DNA from: Chrysophaeum taylorii
Taxonomy: Eukaryota > Sar > Pelagophyceae > Pelagomonadales > Pelagomonadaceae
Direction of reading: 5' to 3'
Assembly (NCBI GenBank): GCA_029834535.1
Contig: JAQMWT010000076.1
Span: 102,948-166,947, forward strand
DNA length: 64,000 nucleotides
Below, piece after piece: positions 8,390-17,789 of this stretch (the first letter of the stretch is position 1; the number at the start of each line of letters is the position of its first letter). The notes beneath the pieces were generated by a model, which worked only from the letters and a program-made list of their open reading frames with translations, was not told the DNA's origin and did no database searches. The translations under genes and the position numbers were made by a program.

Positions 8390-9549
8390 AGCAGTTTGAA
8401 CCTGTCCATACCCTCCTAGGCATGCGTGTGTGTCGCACATCTGATGGATCCATTTCTCTGGATGTGCAAGCCAAGCTTGATGAACTCTTCGCTGATCATC
8501 CTGTCTTGCAGCAACTAACTCCGCTTAAATATCCAATGTCCTCGTCCTTCAAGTATAAAGATGGCACTCCCAGCTCTGAAACAGAGTTGTACATCAACTC
8601 GCACTTTGCCACCCTCCTTGGCAAGCTGGTGTTCATGCAAGTGGCCTGCAGACCTGACTTCTCGCAAGCCTTGGGCAGATGTTCGCGTGGTATGCATGCA
8701 CCCACGTATGTTCACGTCCAAATGCTAGAACACCTGCTCCGCTACCTGAGGAAGCCGGAAAACCGCTCACTTCGCCTCTGGTTTCATCCTAAAGGTAATG
8801 CTATTGAAGTTCATCCTAAAGGTAATGCTATTGAAGTTCATCCTAAAGGTAATGCTATTGAAGCTAACCTTCGCACTGTCTCCGCTAATCGAATTGATCT
8901 TTCCACTGTGGTTGACTACCAACCGCAGGGTGTATCCACTGGACAGTTTGATCCCTTAGTTGCCATGGTTGACGCTGACAATGCCCCTTCCTTAGCACAG
9001 GAAGATAGGAAATCTACCACCGGGTTTGTCTTCTATCTTTTCAACTGCCTTATCTGTTGGAAAAGCAAGCTTCAACCGATTGTCTCCTGCTCAACTCACG
9101 AAGCTGAGTTGATTGCCCTCAGTATTTGTGCTGATGAAGCTGTTTGGCTACGCAAGCTGCTGTTGGAACTCTCCTTTGTCGTCAACCCCACCTTCTACGT
9201 CAACAATGTTAATGGTGAGAACACCGCCGATCCTGTTGATTTCGATGACAATGACAACCAAATTGCTGAAGATATGCGCTTCATCAGAAGCCTACCTCAC
9301 TTGTCTGACAATGCTGCTGCTGTTCACACCTCTAATAACCCATATGGATCATCTCGCTCCAAGGCACTGTCGACCAGATGGTTTAAGATCCGTGAGTACA
9401 TCTCGCTACAGAAAATTCGAGTCCATCATGTTCCCGGCAAGCTAAACGTGGCTGATGGTTTTACAAAGCCACTTGCTGCTGAGTTCTCCACTTTTCGTTC
9501 TCTACTCGGTATGCATCATGCCTCTGATGACAAGTCTCTACAGGATTGA
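8358..9549 (+). CDS. Copia RT C-terminus and RNase H
   Basis: This frame is joined to the preceding RT by one indel. It contains the RT connection region and a copia-type RNase H: AMVDADNAP (catalytic Asp), KSTTGFVFYL, STHEAELIALS (catalytic Glu), SDNAAAV (catalytic Asp) and a C-terminal KLNVADGFTKPL. A 27-nt unit coding HPKGNAIEV is present three times in a row at 8787-8869, inside the surface between RT and RNase H. After the TGA at 9547-9549 the same frame stays open to VTATSLN and then TAG (9586-9588). Confidence 0.7.
8787..8869 (+). repeat. 27-bp in-frame triplication in RNase H
   Basis: Three tandem copies of a 27-bp unit code HPKGNAIEV, HPKGNAIEV, HPKGNAIEA. The copies are identical at the DNA level apart from the last codon, so the expansion is recent and preserves the frame. 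Confidence 0.9.
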
Positions 9550-9566
9550 AGATGCCTAACCCCAGT

Positions 9567-9586
9567 GACCGCAACGTCGTTAAACT
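9567..9586 (+). repeat. Boundary motif copy 3
   Basis: This exact consensus copy lies 17 nt past the RNase H stop, still in the same frame (VTATSLN then TAG). The first stem base is T, giving a U-G pair with GTCG. A -1 slip here enters the frame of the 9633-10811 ORF. Confidence 0.7.
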
Positions 9587-9632
9587 AGCCCTGGCCCTAC
9601 CTTCTTTTGCCACAAATTTTTTGTACGCGTGA

Positions 9633-10811
9633 GTGTCGCTCATGTCCTTTTCTTGGCACTCCCGTGGCCGCGGCATCTCCCCAGTCGTTCGAAGGACAGT
9701 CCCACGCTCGCTCTCCACGGCCGAACCTTCTCCCAGGTTGTCGCAAAAGCGACAACCCATGACTGCTGCTACTACTACCCCACAGGCTGCTGCTGTTGCA
9801 CCGACACCAGCCGAACATATCTCACCTCAATCGCTAACGCTCCAGGACGGCCTCAGCATGGACTATGCTTTGTACGAACGAGGAATCTCTCTCCTTGAGA
9901 ACTTCCGTGTCCCTGTCACCCCATTTCTCTCTTCTTTTATGCGAGTGGAACTCACCACTGCCCTACGCTCCGTCTACCAGTCTACTGACTTTTCATTATT
10001 TGTGGAACTGACCACATTCATATCCATTCGCTTACCCATTACTATACCTTGGGAAGCTGCTCCTGCTATTGCTTCTATTGGCTGCTATAGAGGCCCCAAA
10101 CGCGCACGTTTCATTTTGTCGTCATTTTGTACGCAGTGCCTCAATGATCTTGGACAACCGACTTTCCTCGTCTCGACCACGTACAGTTCCAAGGCACAAA
10201 CACCTCGTGAACTCCCCACCGAAGTGCTGAGTCACCTCAACATGGACGACCATAAGAAGAATGGTGACGTCCCCATCTCTGCTATTACTATGGGTTTGTG
10301 CTTCGCGTGTCACAATACTGATCAGGTGCCTACACAACCTACCGTATGTGCTCGCAGTGATACTTCCTTCCGATTCCCTTGTGATGCGCGCCCAGCTGGT
10401 CATATACGCGCTACCCTCATACGCATCTATCATTCGCCAAGGGAGTTCTACACTATTTTGACAAGTATGCTAGCTCAACACCCGTCACTTGTTAACTTGG
10501 TCTTATCCGTATCCGATACAGCCATAGATCCCACTACACAGCTGCCATTAGCACTGGATCTTCGGCTTATAACCCAGATGCACCTTGAGCATCTTAATTT
10601 CCTTGTGACTCTTGTTCGAACACAGAGTCGCAAAGCTATGTTCAAGCCCTCCAAATTCCAACATGTGGTTACCACTGTTGCCCAATCGTGGGTACTACAT
10701 CTTGACGACTACGTATCATCTCGTGATGATACAAAACCGCCGTCACTCCTGGATGTAATGTTCGGCCCCACTTATACTCAGGCAGAACATATGACTTTCT
10801 GCGCTTTTTAA
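9633..10811 (+). CDS. ORF of unknown function downstream of RNase H in element B
   Basis: The frame is 392 residues from an apparent GTG; the first ATG is at 9642. The first 70 residues are Ser/Arg- and Ala/Thr-rich; the rest is mixed alpha/beta-like with scattered Cys (CTQCLND, CFACHNTD). No conserved domain was recognised. It is the third of the element's modules flanked by the T-x-x-S-L-N motif (copies at 9567 and 10846). The conserved GTTAAAC at 9579-9585 would shift the RNase H frame into exactly this frame, although a TGA at 9630-9632 intervenes. The position resembles that of an env or accessory gene; no signal peptide or membrane helix supports env. Confidence 0.45.
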   Translation: MSLMSFSWHSRGRGISPVVRRTVPRSLSTAEPSPRLSQKRQPMTAATTTPQAAAVAPTPAEHISPQSLTLQDGLSMDYALYERGISLLENFRVPVTPFLSSFMRVELTTALRSVYQSTDFSLFVELTTFISIRLPITIPWEAAPAIASIGCYRGPKRARFILSSFCTQCLNDLGQPTFLVSTTYSSKAQTPRELPTEVLSHLNMDDHKKNGDVPISAITMGLCFACHNTDQVPTQPTVCARSDTSFRFPCDARPAGHIRATLIRIYHSPREFYTILTSMLAQHPSLVNLVLSVSDTAIDPTTQLPLALDLRLITQMHLEHLNFLVTLVRTQSRKAMFKPSKFQHVVTTVAQSWVLHLDDYVSSRDDTKPPSLLDVMFGPTYTQAEHMTFCAF

Positions 10812-10840
10812 ACGCGAAACACCCCCTACTTGCACAGCAT

Positions 10841-11638
10841 GTGTTGACCGAAACGTCGTTAAACTACTCACTCTCCACATCAGACCCTACTCTGGAGATG
10901 TCTTCGCCATCGACACACCCTGCGCCGTCTGCCTCGCTTGATGATTTCGATGCCTTGCGTCAACAAGTCGAACAACTCCAGGAAACTCTTCGAACACACG
11001 TTCGCAAGGTCAACACTCTCAGTGCTGAGAATCTATCTCTACGCACAGATCTACAGGCTGCCATTGCTTCAATCACCTCCCTGGAGAGCCGGCTCTTTCC
11101 TCCTACAGCCAACGCCCACGTTTTACTTATAACACTGTACAAGATCACAGAGCTGATGTCTCGCTTAACTCTTACCGCTCATGACCAATATGCCACCAGC
11201 CACTCCTCCCCGGACGATCACCGCCTTCATCTGCGTGACAAGTTGCTCTCATGCATTCAAAGCATCCCGCTCTCATGTGAATCGGAAGACTCTTCTATCT
11301 TCTCGGATCCGTTCGCTGAGTCCAACTTCTTGGAAAACCAACTGGACACCCTACAACTTGACTCGCTGGTGCCATCCATACCGAATGCTTTACTTGCACT
11401 CACGTTTCGCATGGTACCACACCATTCTGCTATTGGTGTTCACCACCTTACAGCAGAAGCTGACGACGACGATACCAATACTCTCGAACCAGTGACGATG
11501 TCCACCATCTCAGATAGCCCTAACACACTGTCTGTCGTACCTGTGTTTCGTAATATTATTAATATTAATATTCAAAAGCGTCAAATCGACTCTCAGCTCC
11601 ACCAAGTCCAAGCCCTAAGACACCTTCTATACTCTTGA
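10841..11638 (+). CDS. Coiled-coil ORF at the 3' end of element B
   Basis: The product is 265 residues. The N-terminus carries TETSLNYSLS (the recurrent motif), followed by a strong coiled coil at about residues 30-85 (LRQQVEQLQETLRTHVRKVNTLSAENLSLRTDLQ). An acidic region follows (EADDDDTN), and the frame ends in QALRHLLYS. Its layout, motif plus coiled coil, recalls the coiled-coil N-terminus at 4566. It may be a second structural protein, or a duplicated one. No enzymatic motif is present. Confidence 0.4.
   Translation: MLTETSLNYSLSTSDPTLEMSSPSTHPAPSASLDDFDALRQQVEQLQETLRTHVRKVNTLSAENLSLRTDLQAAIASITSLESRLFPPTANAHVLLITLYKITELMSRLTLTAHDQYATSHSSPDDHRLHLRDKLLSCIQSIPLSCESEDSSIFSDPFAESNFLENQLDTLQLDSLVPSIPNALLALTFRMVPHHSAIGVHHLTAEADDDDTNTLEPVTMSTISDSPNTLSVVPVFRNIININIQKRQIDSQLHQVQALRHLLYS
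10846..10865 (+). repeat. Boundary motif copy 4 (one mismatch)
   Basis: It codes LTETSLNY at the start of the last ORF, 35 nt after the preceding ORF stops. It again starts with T instead of C, a stem-compatible change. Confidence 0.7.
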
Positions 11639-12295
11639 TGCTTCGTATGTGACCTCTGCGACCATCAAGACTGTATTCTCCTTTTTCTTTCCTTCATCAT
11701 CATCTTTCTCCAAAGATGTTATATAGTCGCACCTTGCGCTTAAGACATCTCGAGGGGGTGCAGAGAAATCTGCTGCCTCTTAACCTTATCCGTCCGTTGA
11801 GAAAGTGATCTCTTCCTTACCGTTCTTCTTCCTTTCTACACAGTCAATTTGTCCTCTGATTTGTGCTCAAGCTCATCATCATGGTCTAGCGCGCCCCGAG
11901 GTATGTAGCACTATACACTTAGCCTTTCTCGTGTAGTTCTAGATGCCGCCTGTCGTGTTCTGAGGATATAGGGAACATAACCTTTCATTCCCCGAATTAA
12001 CATTCCAGACGTTCATGATGAGACGGGATGGTTTCCCAGGTGACTTACCACTGCATGCAAAATGCTCTGCAGCGTAGCGACTGCCTTGGACCAGGATGCC
12101 GATCGACGCGTCCTCGACCTCCCTTTGACATCCAATATCAATTTTAACCCAAAACCCTCCCAAATTCCTGCACCAGTCGTGTCAGGGTGAGCTCGTGAGC
12201 ACGCAGGGCGTTGGGTGGTAAGGAGTAAAATAAAAGGGTTAGGGAGGTAAGGGAGAAAATTAGAGGGTTAGGGAGTAAATTTCAGAGGTTAGAGT
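11639..12295. other. Retroelement 3' flank, no gene seen
   Basis: AT-richer sequence after the last retroelement ORF. It contains imperfect GGGTTAGGGAGG-like runs (12231-12290) but no perfect telomere array. A 3' LTR was sought here and not recognised. Confidence 0.4.
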
Positions 12296-12349
12296 TTGCG
12301 GTGTCTCTTGATTTGTGCGTTGGCAGAGCCTCGCTGAGGACCGACGACA

Positions 12350-13297
12350 ACATGTCGGCAGCGCATGTACTGGAAGTGCTGCTGGACACTCCTGCAACTG
12401 TTGATGGCCTCCACGGACGAAACGCGCTTCACACCAACCCGGCTCCACTGGTTTTACAACTCAGGTGACAAGCATGACAAGCTACGTCAAGTAGCGACCA
12501 TCGTGACAGATCCCGACGTTTACGACGAAGAAGACGACGACAGCGACAACGATGTCGACCTCACGATCGATCCGACAATCGAGCCCCCTTAGAAAAGGTC
12601 TTCCTATCTGAGCGCGGCGGCGTCAAGTGGTTCCAGTCTGCGGCTCTCTAGACGGCCAAGGTTGGCAAGCAGCACCAAGGCCTCTGGGACTCGGACAATT
12701 TTCTCCTTCAGGTCGAGGACGTCCTCGATGTCATGGAGATTTGGTGCCTTGGTCACCGGTTCCTAATTGAGGTCGACCACTCGTTGTGACACGTATCACT
12801 CGCTCGGTGGCCAGCTCGACAAGTGCGGCGACATCGTTCCGGGGACCTCAAGCAAGGAGATCCTCGGCAATTGCCCGGACTTCAAGAACGAACTCAACCT
12901 CCTCCAGTAGCTCGTTTCTTGACCGTGGCCACATCCTACTATCGTCGCCGAAATCCACCCAGAGCTCGCCGGCGATGGCTGGGGCCAGTCATAGCGGTAC
13001 TACCGCCAACATAACACCAGAACAGAAAGTGAGATGGCGCGCCGACAACGTGAGCGCGTCTTCGACAGTATTGGCCCCTAAAGCCTTCCGCCTCTCCGGC
13101 TCATGCGGTTCTCTCGCGTCGCCCGCGAGTACAAACTCGTCTACCGCGGCGAGGACGTGGGCACCGCCGAGTTCGAACTCGCCAAAATCGAGCGACTAAG
13201 AGAGAATGCGCGTCTCAAGCGCAAACACTCCTCCCATCGCGCGATCGACGCGCCAATTCCATCTGCGTTGACTCTGGAGGATAACGTCGCTGACTAG
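12350..13297 (+). pseudogene. Decayed DDE-transposase-like gene
   Basis: Successive frames give a C-terminal pattern typical of eukaryotic DDE-endonuclease transposases: KEILGNCPDFKNELNLLQ, then an AEIHPELAGDGWG stretch (compare the family's pattern of phosphate-hill Pro-x-[FY]-H-x-E-L-N-x-I-E-x-x-W-G), then KRYYRQH-like basic residues and LPPLRLMRFSRVAREYKLVYRGED. At least three stops or shifts break it, and the ORFs 12365-12592, 12786-13199 and 13103-13297 are pieces of it. No TIRs were found. Confidence 0.33.
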
Positions 13298-13805
13298 CTA
13301 TATGCATGACTCTAGTGATGACCTCGACACTCGAAAAGCGCGGCGAGAGGACAGGAACAGTCCCCTCGCGTATCGGAGCCGCTCTGCCATCCGACTTGAG
13401 GCGCTTCCGACCGCTCGCGGCACGTAGGGCGTCGAGATTGGACTCGGCATACAGTCGCAAACTTCAGGCATAGTGTATATAAGTTGTACGGGCTCGCCCG
13501 GAGTCACTTGTGCCTTCACGGACAGCCCAAGAGGACCCCCTCGGAGGCCCGAGCGAAACTCCGGTCCAAACCGACCGATTTCCCGCTCAAAAAACCCACA
13601 GACTCGAACGGGGTTTATAGTCGAATATGCTTGTATTTAGGAAAATTTCTAGAGGTCGCGCCACAAAATCAGCGCCCTTCTTTCACCAACAACGAATTTC
13701 AAGCGGAGGGCGAATAATAACCTCCAGCGGTCACCCGTCAGTGCGAAGCAGCCACGAGTGTCGAAGCGAGGACACCTTCGCAAGAAAACAGCTTCGCTTC
13801 GCATC
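13298..13805. other. Intergenic, probable SulP promoter
   Basis: No convincing gene. The 13750-13805 stretch stays open in the SulP frame without an ATG, so the 5' UTR of the transporter probably lies here. Confidence 0.4.
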
Positions 13806-15977
13806 ATGGGCGAGGCCCCCGAGGCCCGGACGGAGAGTCCGTTCTTGACGGAGGAACTCCTCGGGGACGAGAACTTTAGCAGCAACGGGAGCGAGAGCGA
13901 CGGGGAGCGAATCCCATTGCGGTGGCGGCCGTCCGCCTCGTCCTCGTCGTCGCCGTCTCAGGAAGAGGCGTCGCCGTCGCTCGCGGCGTGGCGAGTCAAG
14001 GCCCTCGCTTTGGTCCAGAATATCCCCGAGGAGTGCTTTTGCGGGCTCGAGGTGAAAGAACACTGGAAGTTGGACATTCTAGCGGGCCTAACGGTCGGGA
14101 TCGTCTTGGTTCCGCAGGGTATGGCGTACGCGCTCCTCGCCAACCTGAATCCCGTGTATGGATTGTATTGCGGCGTCATGCCCTTGGTGACGTACGCGTG
14201 CCTGGGGGACTCGCGGTTCCTCGCGATAGGACCGTTCGCGCTCGTGAGCTTGCTGAGCGCCGACGCGGCAAGCGCCGCGTGCGACGCGGCGGGCGACGCG
14301 TGCGTCGCGGCGCCAGACTCGGCCTGCTTCGTGTCGGCAACCCTCACGCTGAGCTTGACGGTCGGGGTCGCCCAGTTGATCCTCGCCGCGAGCGGGGTCG
14401 CCGAGGTCGTGGCGAGCTTGCTCGCCGACTCTGTTATGGACGGATTCACGACGGCAGCCGCGTGCACGATCGCGACCTCGCAGCTCTCGCACCTCGTCGG
14501 CTTCAGCGAAGACCAGAAAAGTCGGTCGATGGAGCGCGCGGCGACGCTGGTTCCGGGCCTCAAAGTGTCGGCAGTGTTGCAACAGTGGCTCGCAGTCCTC
14601 CTATCGACCGACGCGATCGACTGGTCGGCGGTTTCCGTCGGCGCGGTCTCGTTCGCCGCGCTCTTGGCGCTCAAAAAGCTCAAGCAGCGCAAGCTCCTCC
14701 ACCCCTACACGCCCGAGCAACTTTTGGTGATCTTGCTCGCTACGGCCGTCTCGGCCCTCGGCAACCGTTTCGCGCCGTGCGTCGGCCACCTCCCTTCGGG
14801 GTTTCCGCGTTTCGACCCGACGCCCTGGCGCGACCTCTACGCGACCGGCAACGCCCCCCTCGCGACCACGCTCGCAATCGCCAAGGGATCCCTCACCCTT
14901 GCCGTGATCGTCTACGTGTTGTCCTTGGCGATCGTCAGGTCCCTCGCCGCCAAGGCGGGCGCCAAGGACTCGGCGCGACCGAGACGCGAGCTCGCCGCCC
15001 TCGGTGCTTCCAATTGCGTCGGCGCCTTCTTCGGCTCCTACGTCGCCGCCGGCTCGCTCTCGCGCAGCGCGCTGGCGACCGACGCGGGCGCGGCGACACC
15101 GCGCCACAACCTCGTCGCGGCCTTGGTCGTCGCGGGAACCCTCGTCGCCCTCACGCCTCTCTTCGAGCCGACGCCCAAGGCCGTCTTGAGTTCCGTCGTC
15201 TTCGTCTCCCTTCTCTCGCTCTTCGACTTTGGCGAAACGGCGAGGCTCTGGCACCGCGGCCACCGCGAAGACGCCGCGCTCTGGATTACCACCTTCCTGG
15301 CGACCCTCGCCCTCGGCGTCGAGCCCGGCCTCGCGATAGGCGTGCTCCTCTCGATCGCCCGCCTGGTCCGCGACGCCGCGAGGCCGCCCGTAGCCCAACT
15401 CGGCCGCATCGAGGGCCATCCCACCGTGTACCGCGACCTCAAGCGCCGCAAGCGCGCCCCGCAGCTTCCGGCCGCCGAGATCCCGGGCGTTGCCGTCGTC
15501 CGATACGGCGCCGCCGTCACCTTCGCGTCTCGCGCCCACTTCGCCCGCGCCCTAAAACTCTACCTCGACCAAGACCGCCACGTCCACGCGGTTGTCTTGG
15601 ACTGCAGCTCGGTCACCTCCATTGACAGCTCGGGAGAAAAAACCCTCCGCGAGATCATCCACGACTTCAAAGACGCTCGCATCACCTTGTTGTTCGCCTG
15701 CGCCCGCTCCACCCTCCGCGACGTCCTCGCCAACGCCCACGTCCTCCAAACCGAACTCATACCCGCTTCTACAATTTTTGTCTCCCTCCACGACGCGGTC
15801 TCCTTCGCCGAGTTCCACTTGGTACCCTACGAAGAGGACCGCCTGGCGGCGGCATCTCGGGACTCCTCCTCGACGCCCCCCCTGGCTAACGTCACCGAGC
15901 TCGTACCGCTGGCGACGTCGACAGTCCACACCGACGACGACCCCGAGTCGCCGGCCCTCTTCCACGTCCACGAGTGA
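13806..15977 (+). CDS. SulP/SLC26-family anion (sulfate) transporter with STAS domain
   Basis: The 723-residue, intronless product starts at ATG 13806; the open frame extends upstream but has only a GTG. After a Ser-rich cytosolic N-terminus, the SulP signature DILAGLTVGIVLVPQGMAYALLA begins the membrane domain, followed by GLYCGVMPLVTYACLGDSR. The second half contains the family's SFSRSA-like loop as AAGSLSRSALATDAGA. About ten hydrophobic segments follow the family pattern. A C-terminal STAS domain includes VVLDCSSVTSIDSSGEKTL with the conserved Asp-Ser region. The length fits eukaryotic SulP proteins. The substrate (sulfate, bicarbonate or another anion) cannot be read from sequence, and the membrane (plasma membrane or plastid envelope) is unknown. 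No plastid presequence is seen. Confidence 0.9.
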   Translation: MGEAPEARTESPFLTEELLGDENFSSNGSESDGERIPLRWRPSASSSSSPSQEEASPSLAAWRVKALALVQNIPEECFCGLEVKEHWKLDILAGLTVGIVLVPQGMAYALLANLNPVYGLYCGVMPLVTYACLGDSRFLAIGPFALVSLLSADAASAACDAAGDACVAAPDSACFVSATLTLSLTVGVAQLILAASGVAEVVASLLADSVMDGFTTAAACTIATSQLSHLVGFSEDQKSRSMERAATLVPGLKVSAVLQQWLAVLLSTDAIDWSAVSVGAVSFAALLALKKLKQRKLLHPYTPEQLLVILLATAVSALGNRFAPCVGHLPSGFPRFDPTPWRDLYATGNAPLATTLAIAKGSLTLAVIVYVLSLAIVRSLAAKAGAKDSARPRRELAALGASNCVGAFFGSYVAAGSLSRSALATDAGAATPRHNLVAALVVAGTLVALTPLFEPTPKAVLSSVVFVSLLSLFDFGETARLWHRGHREDAALWITTFLATLALGVEPGLAIGVLLSIARLVRDAARPPVAQLGRIEGHPTVYRDLKRRKRAPQLPAAEIPGVAVVRYGAAVTFASRAHFARALKLYLDQDRHVHAVVLDCSSVTSIDSSGEKTLREIIHDFKDARITLLFACARSTLRDVLANAHVLQTELIPASTIFVSLHDAVSFAEFHLVPYEEDRLAAASRDSSSTPPLANVTELVPLATSTVHTDDDPESPALFHVHE

Positions 15978-16190
15978 ACGACGTCGGGGAGATTCCGATA
16001 TTAATTGGGATGAACACCATCATCCCCTGCTGCATCTTATACCCCCCCAATTTTGTACGATGCAACTTTTTGTACAACGAAATAAGTAACCCATTTTTGT
16101 TAGCGCCGCCGCCACCTAATGAGTCAATTAGCCAAACGCGGCATATATTGTTAGATTTAGGCGGAGGTTTGGTGGGAGTGTTAGGTGATA
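15978..16190. other. SulP 3' flank
   Basis: A 213-bp 3' region up to the end of a Helitron copy. No gene. Confidence 0.5.
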
Positions 16191-17647
16191 CAAGTGCAGG
16201 CCAGTAAGTTCACCTGGTCCCAGTAAGTTTCGTATAAGTTCACCTGGTCAGTAAGTTCACCTAACTCACACCAACTCCTTTGAGCTCGTAGCTCTCGCCT
16301 CCGCCAATCCAAGCTGCTTTGATCCGCACGCAAAAGCCCTTTACTCTAAAAACCCCAGTATGTTCAACTGGTCCCAGTTTCACCTGGTCACTCAGTTCAC
16401 CTAGTCCCAATCTCTAACCCCAGTAAGTTCATCTTGTCCCAGTAAGTTCACCTATAGTGCGTGTGTAGACGCCGGGAGGGGGCTTATCGGTATTGCACAG
16501 CACGTGTGGGGTAGGGTGGAGTCGTCGACCCAGAAGAGCAAATCCTCGGGGTTGCCGATCGACAGAGAGCCACGTAGAGCTGGACGTGGCAGAAGACGGG
16601 CTTGGGAAAGAGGACGCCGACCTCGCGGGGCGTCTGGCCCTGGCTCTTGTTGATCGTTTGGCGTAGGCGGGCCTTAAGCGATACAGGTTGGAGGAGCCTC
16701 AGTGACAACGACACGATCGATCATGTATCTGGTACCGTTGCAGTGGCCGTGCGACGGGTCGAGGTTGGGGAGCCTCCAACCTTTGAGTTTACTCTAAAAA
16801 CCCTTTACTCTAAAAACCCCAGTATGTTCACCTGGTCCCAGTTTCACCTGGTCACTCAGCTCACCTAGTCCCAATCTCCAACCCCAGTAAGTTCACCTGG
16901 TCCCAGTAAGCACACCTACAGTGCGCGTGTAGACGCCGTGAGGGGGCTTATCGGTATTGCGCAGCACGTGTGGGGTAGGGTGGAGTCGTCGACCCAGATG
17001 AGTATATCCTCGAGGATGCCGATCGACAGAGAGCCACGTAGAGCTGGACGTGGCAGAAGACGGGCTTGGGAAAGAGGACGCCGACCTTGCGGGGCGTCTG
17101 GCCCTGGCTCTTGTTGATCGTTTGGCGTAGGCGGGCCTTAAGCGATACAGGTTGGAGGAGCCTCGGTGACAACGACACGATCGATCATGTATCTGGTACC
17201 GTTGCAGTGGCCGTGCGACGGGTCGAGGTTGCGAAGACATTCAGCTCGCGATCAAAGTCAGCATGCCGTTGGTTGTCAGGGAGTTGAAAACTCTACTGTA
17301 AAGAGCGAGGCGTCGTCTTCCGACCCAGCCTAGTCAGCCGAAAAGAACTCCGACGCCTCGTCTCCGGGAAAAAAAGGCCGCGGTCATGCGCGCGTTGTCA
17401 GCATCGACAACATCGTTTCGACGGGGCGTGAGAATGGCGCGCTGAAAGAGGCGCCGCGGGTCGTGGAAATAGTCTGCGAGGTCGCCGTAGACGGCTTGGA
17501 GGATCACTGTCTGGCTCTTGCGCCTACCTGATCCTTACTCTCGCGCCTACCTGTTCCTTACCCTAAATCGAGGGACAGACAAACAAACAGACAAACAAAA
17601 CAGACAAACAAACAGACAGACAAACATCTGTCGATTAGTAGTTAGGA
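16191..17647 (-). mobile_element. Helitron-like copy H1 (minus), with duplicated helicase remnant
   Basis: Read on the minus strand it ends in CCTGCACTTG, followed by host T, at 16190. Its 5' end (TCCTAACTACTAATCGACAG) is at 17647. The segment coding the helicase C-terminus plus the GTTCACC repeats is present twice (16484-16714 and 16948-17178). Microsatellite-like (CAGA/CAAA)n lies at 17570-17630. Its 5' end abuts copy H2 in opposite orientation, forming an imperfect palindrome centred near 17650. Confidence 0.65.
16484..17510 (-). pseudogene. Pif1/Helitron helicase C-terminus remnants in H1 (two tail copies)
   Basis: Both tail copies read [19 protein letters not shown] and [16 protein letters not shown], the Pif1/Helitron helicase terminal motif (family form TINKSQGQT...VGI.L...VFSHGQLYVALSR). 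Upstream, QPRPVARPLQRYQ lies over a NLDPSHGHCNGTR frame that matches the family's RNLD...GLCNGTR. Confidence 0.6.
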
Positions 17648-17789
17648 ACTGCTAAGAGGGTTTGTTTGTCTGTCCCTCGATTTAGGGTAAGGATCAGGTA
17701 GGATCGGAAGACTGCTGTTTTGTTTGTCCCTCGATTTAGGGTAAGGATCAGGTAGGCGCGAGAGCAAGTATCAGGTAGGCGCGAGAGCC

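Larger units (their letters stand above)
4566..11638 (+). mobile_element. Copia-like retroelement B with pseudo-methyltransferase and extra 3' ORFs
   Basis: The order is coiled-coil N-terminus (4566-), gag-like region (to 5928), degenerate C5-methyltransferase-like region (5980-about 6650), Pro-rich linker, unknown domain with Cys/His residues, copia RT (about 7690-8390), RNase H (to 9549), then two ORFs (9633-10811 and 10841-11638). Several frameshifts and stops (near 5210, 5926, 6030, 8355, 9547) suggest a decayed copy or heavy recoding. No DxG protease or integrase HHCC/DDE motif was seen anywhere in the element. LTRs were not recognised at either end. Confidence 0.6.

Noticed and set aside
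10800-10815. TTTTTAAAC near the end of the ORF at 9633 as a frameshift site
   Set aside because: The UUUAAAC heptamer is not in the register needed to move from that ORF into the next one.
12225-12295. Telomere-like GGGTTAGGG runs
   Set aside because: Only imperfect, non-tandem copies in interior DNA; not a telomere.
13922-15625. 567-codon frame overlapping SulP on the same strand
   Set aside because: Arg/Pro-rich frame-shift shadow; the SulP frame carries the membrane and STAS signatures.
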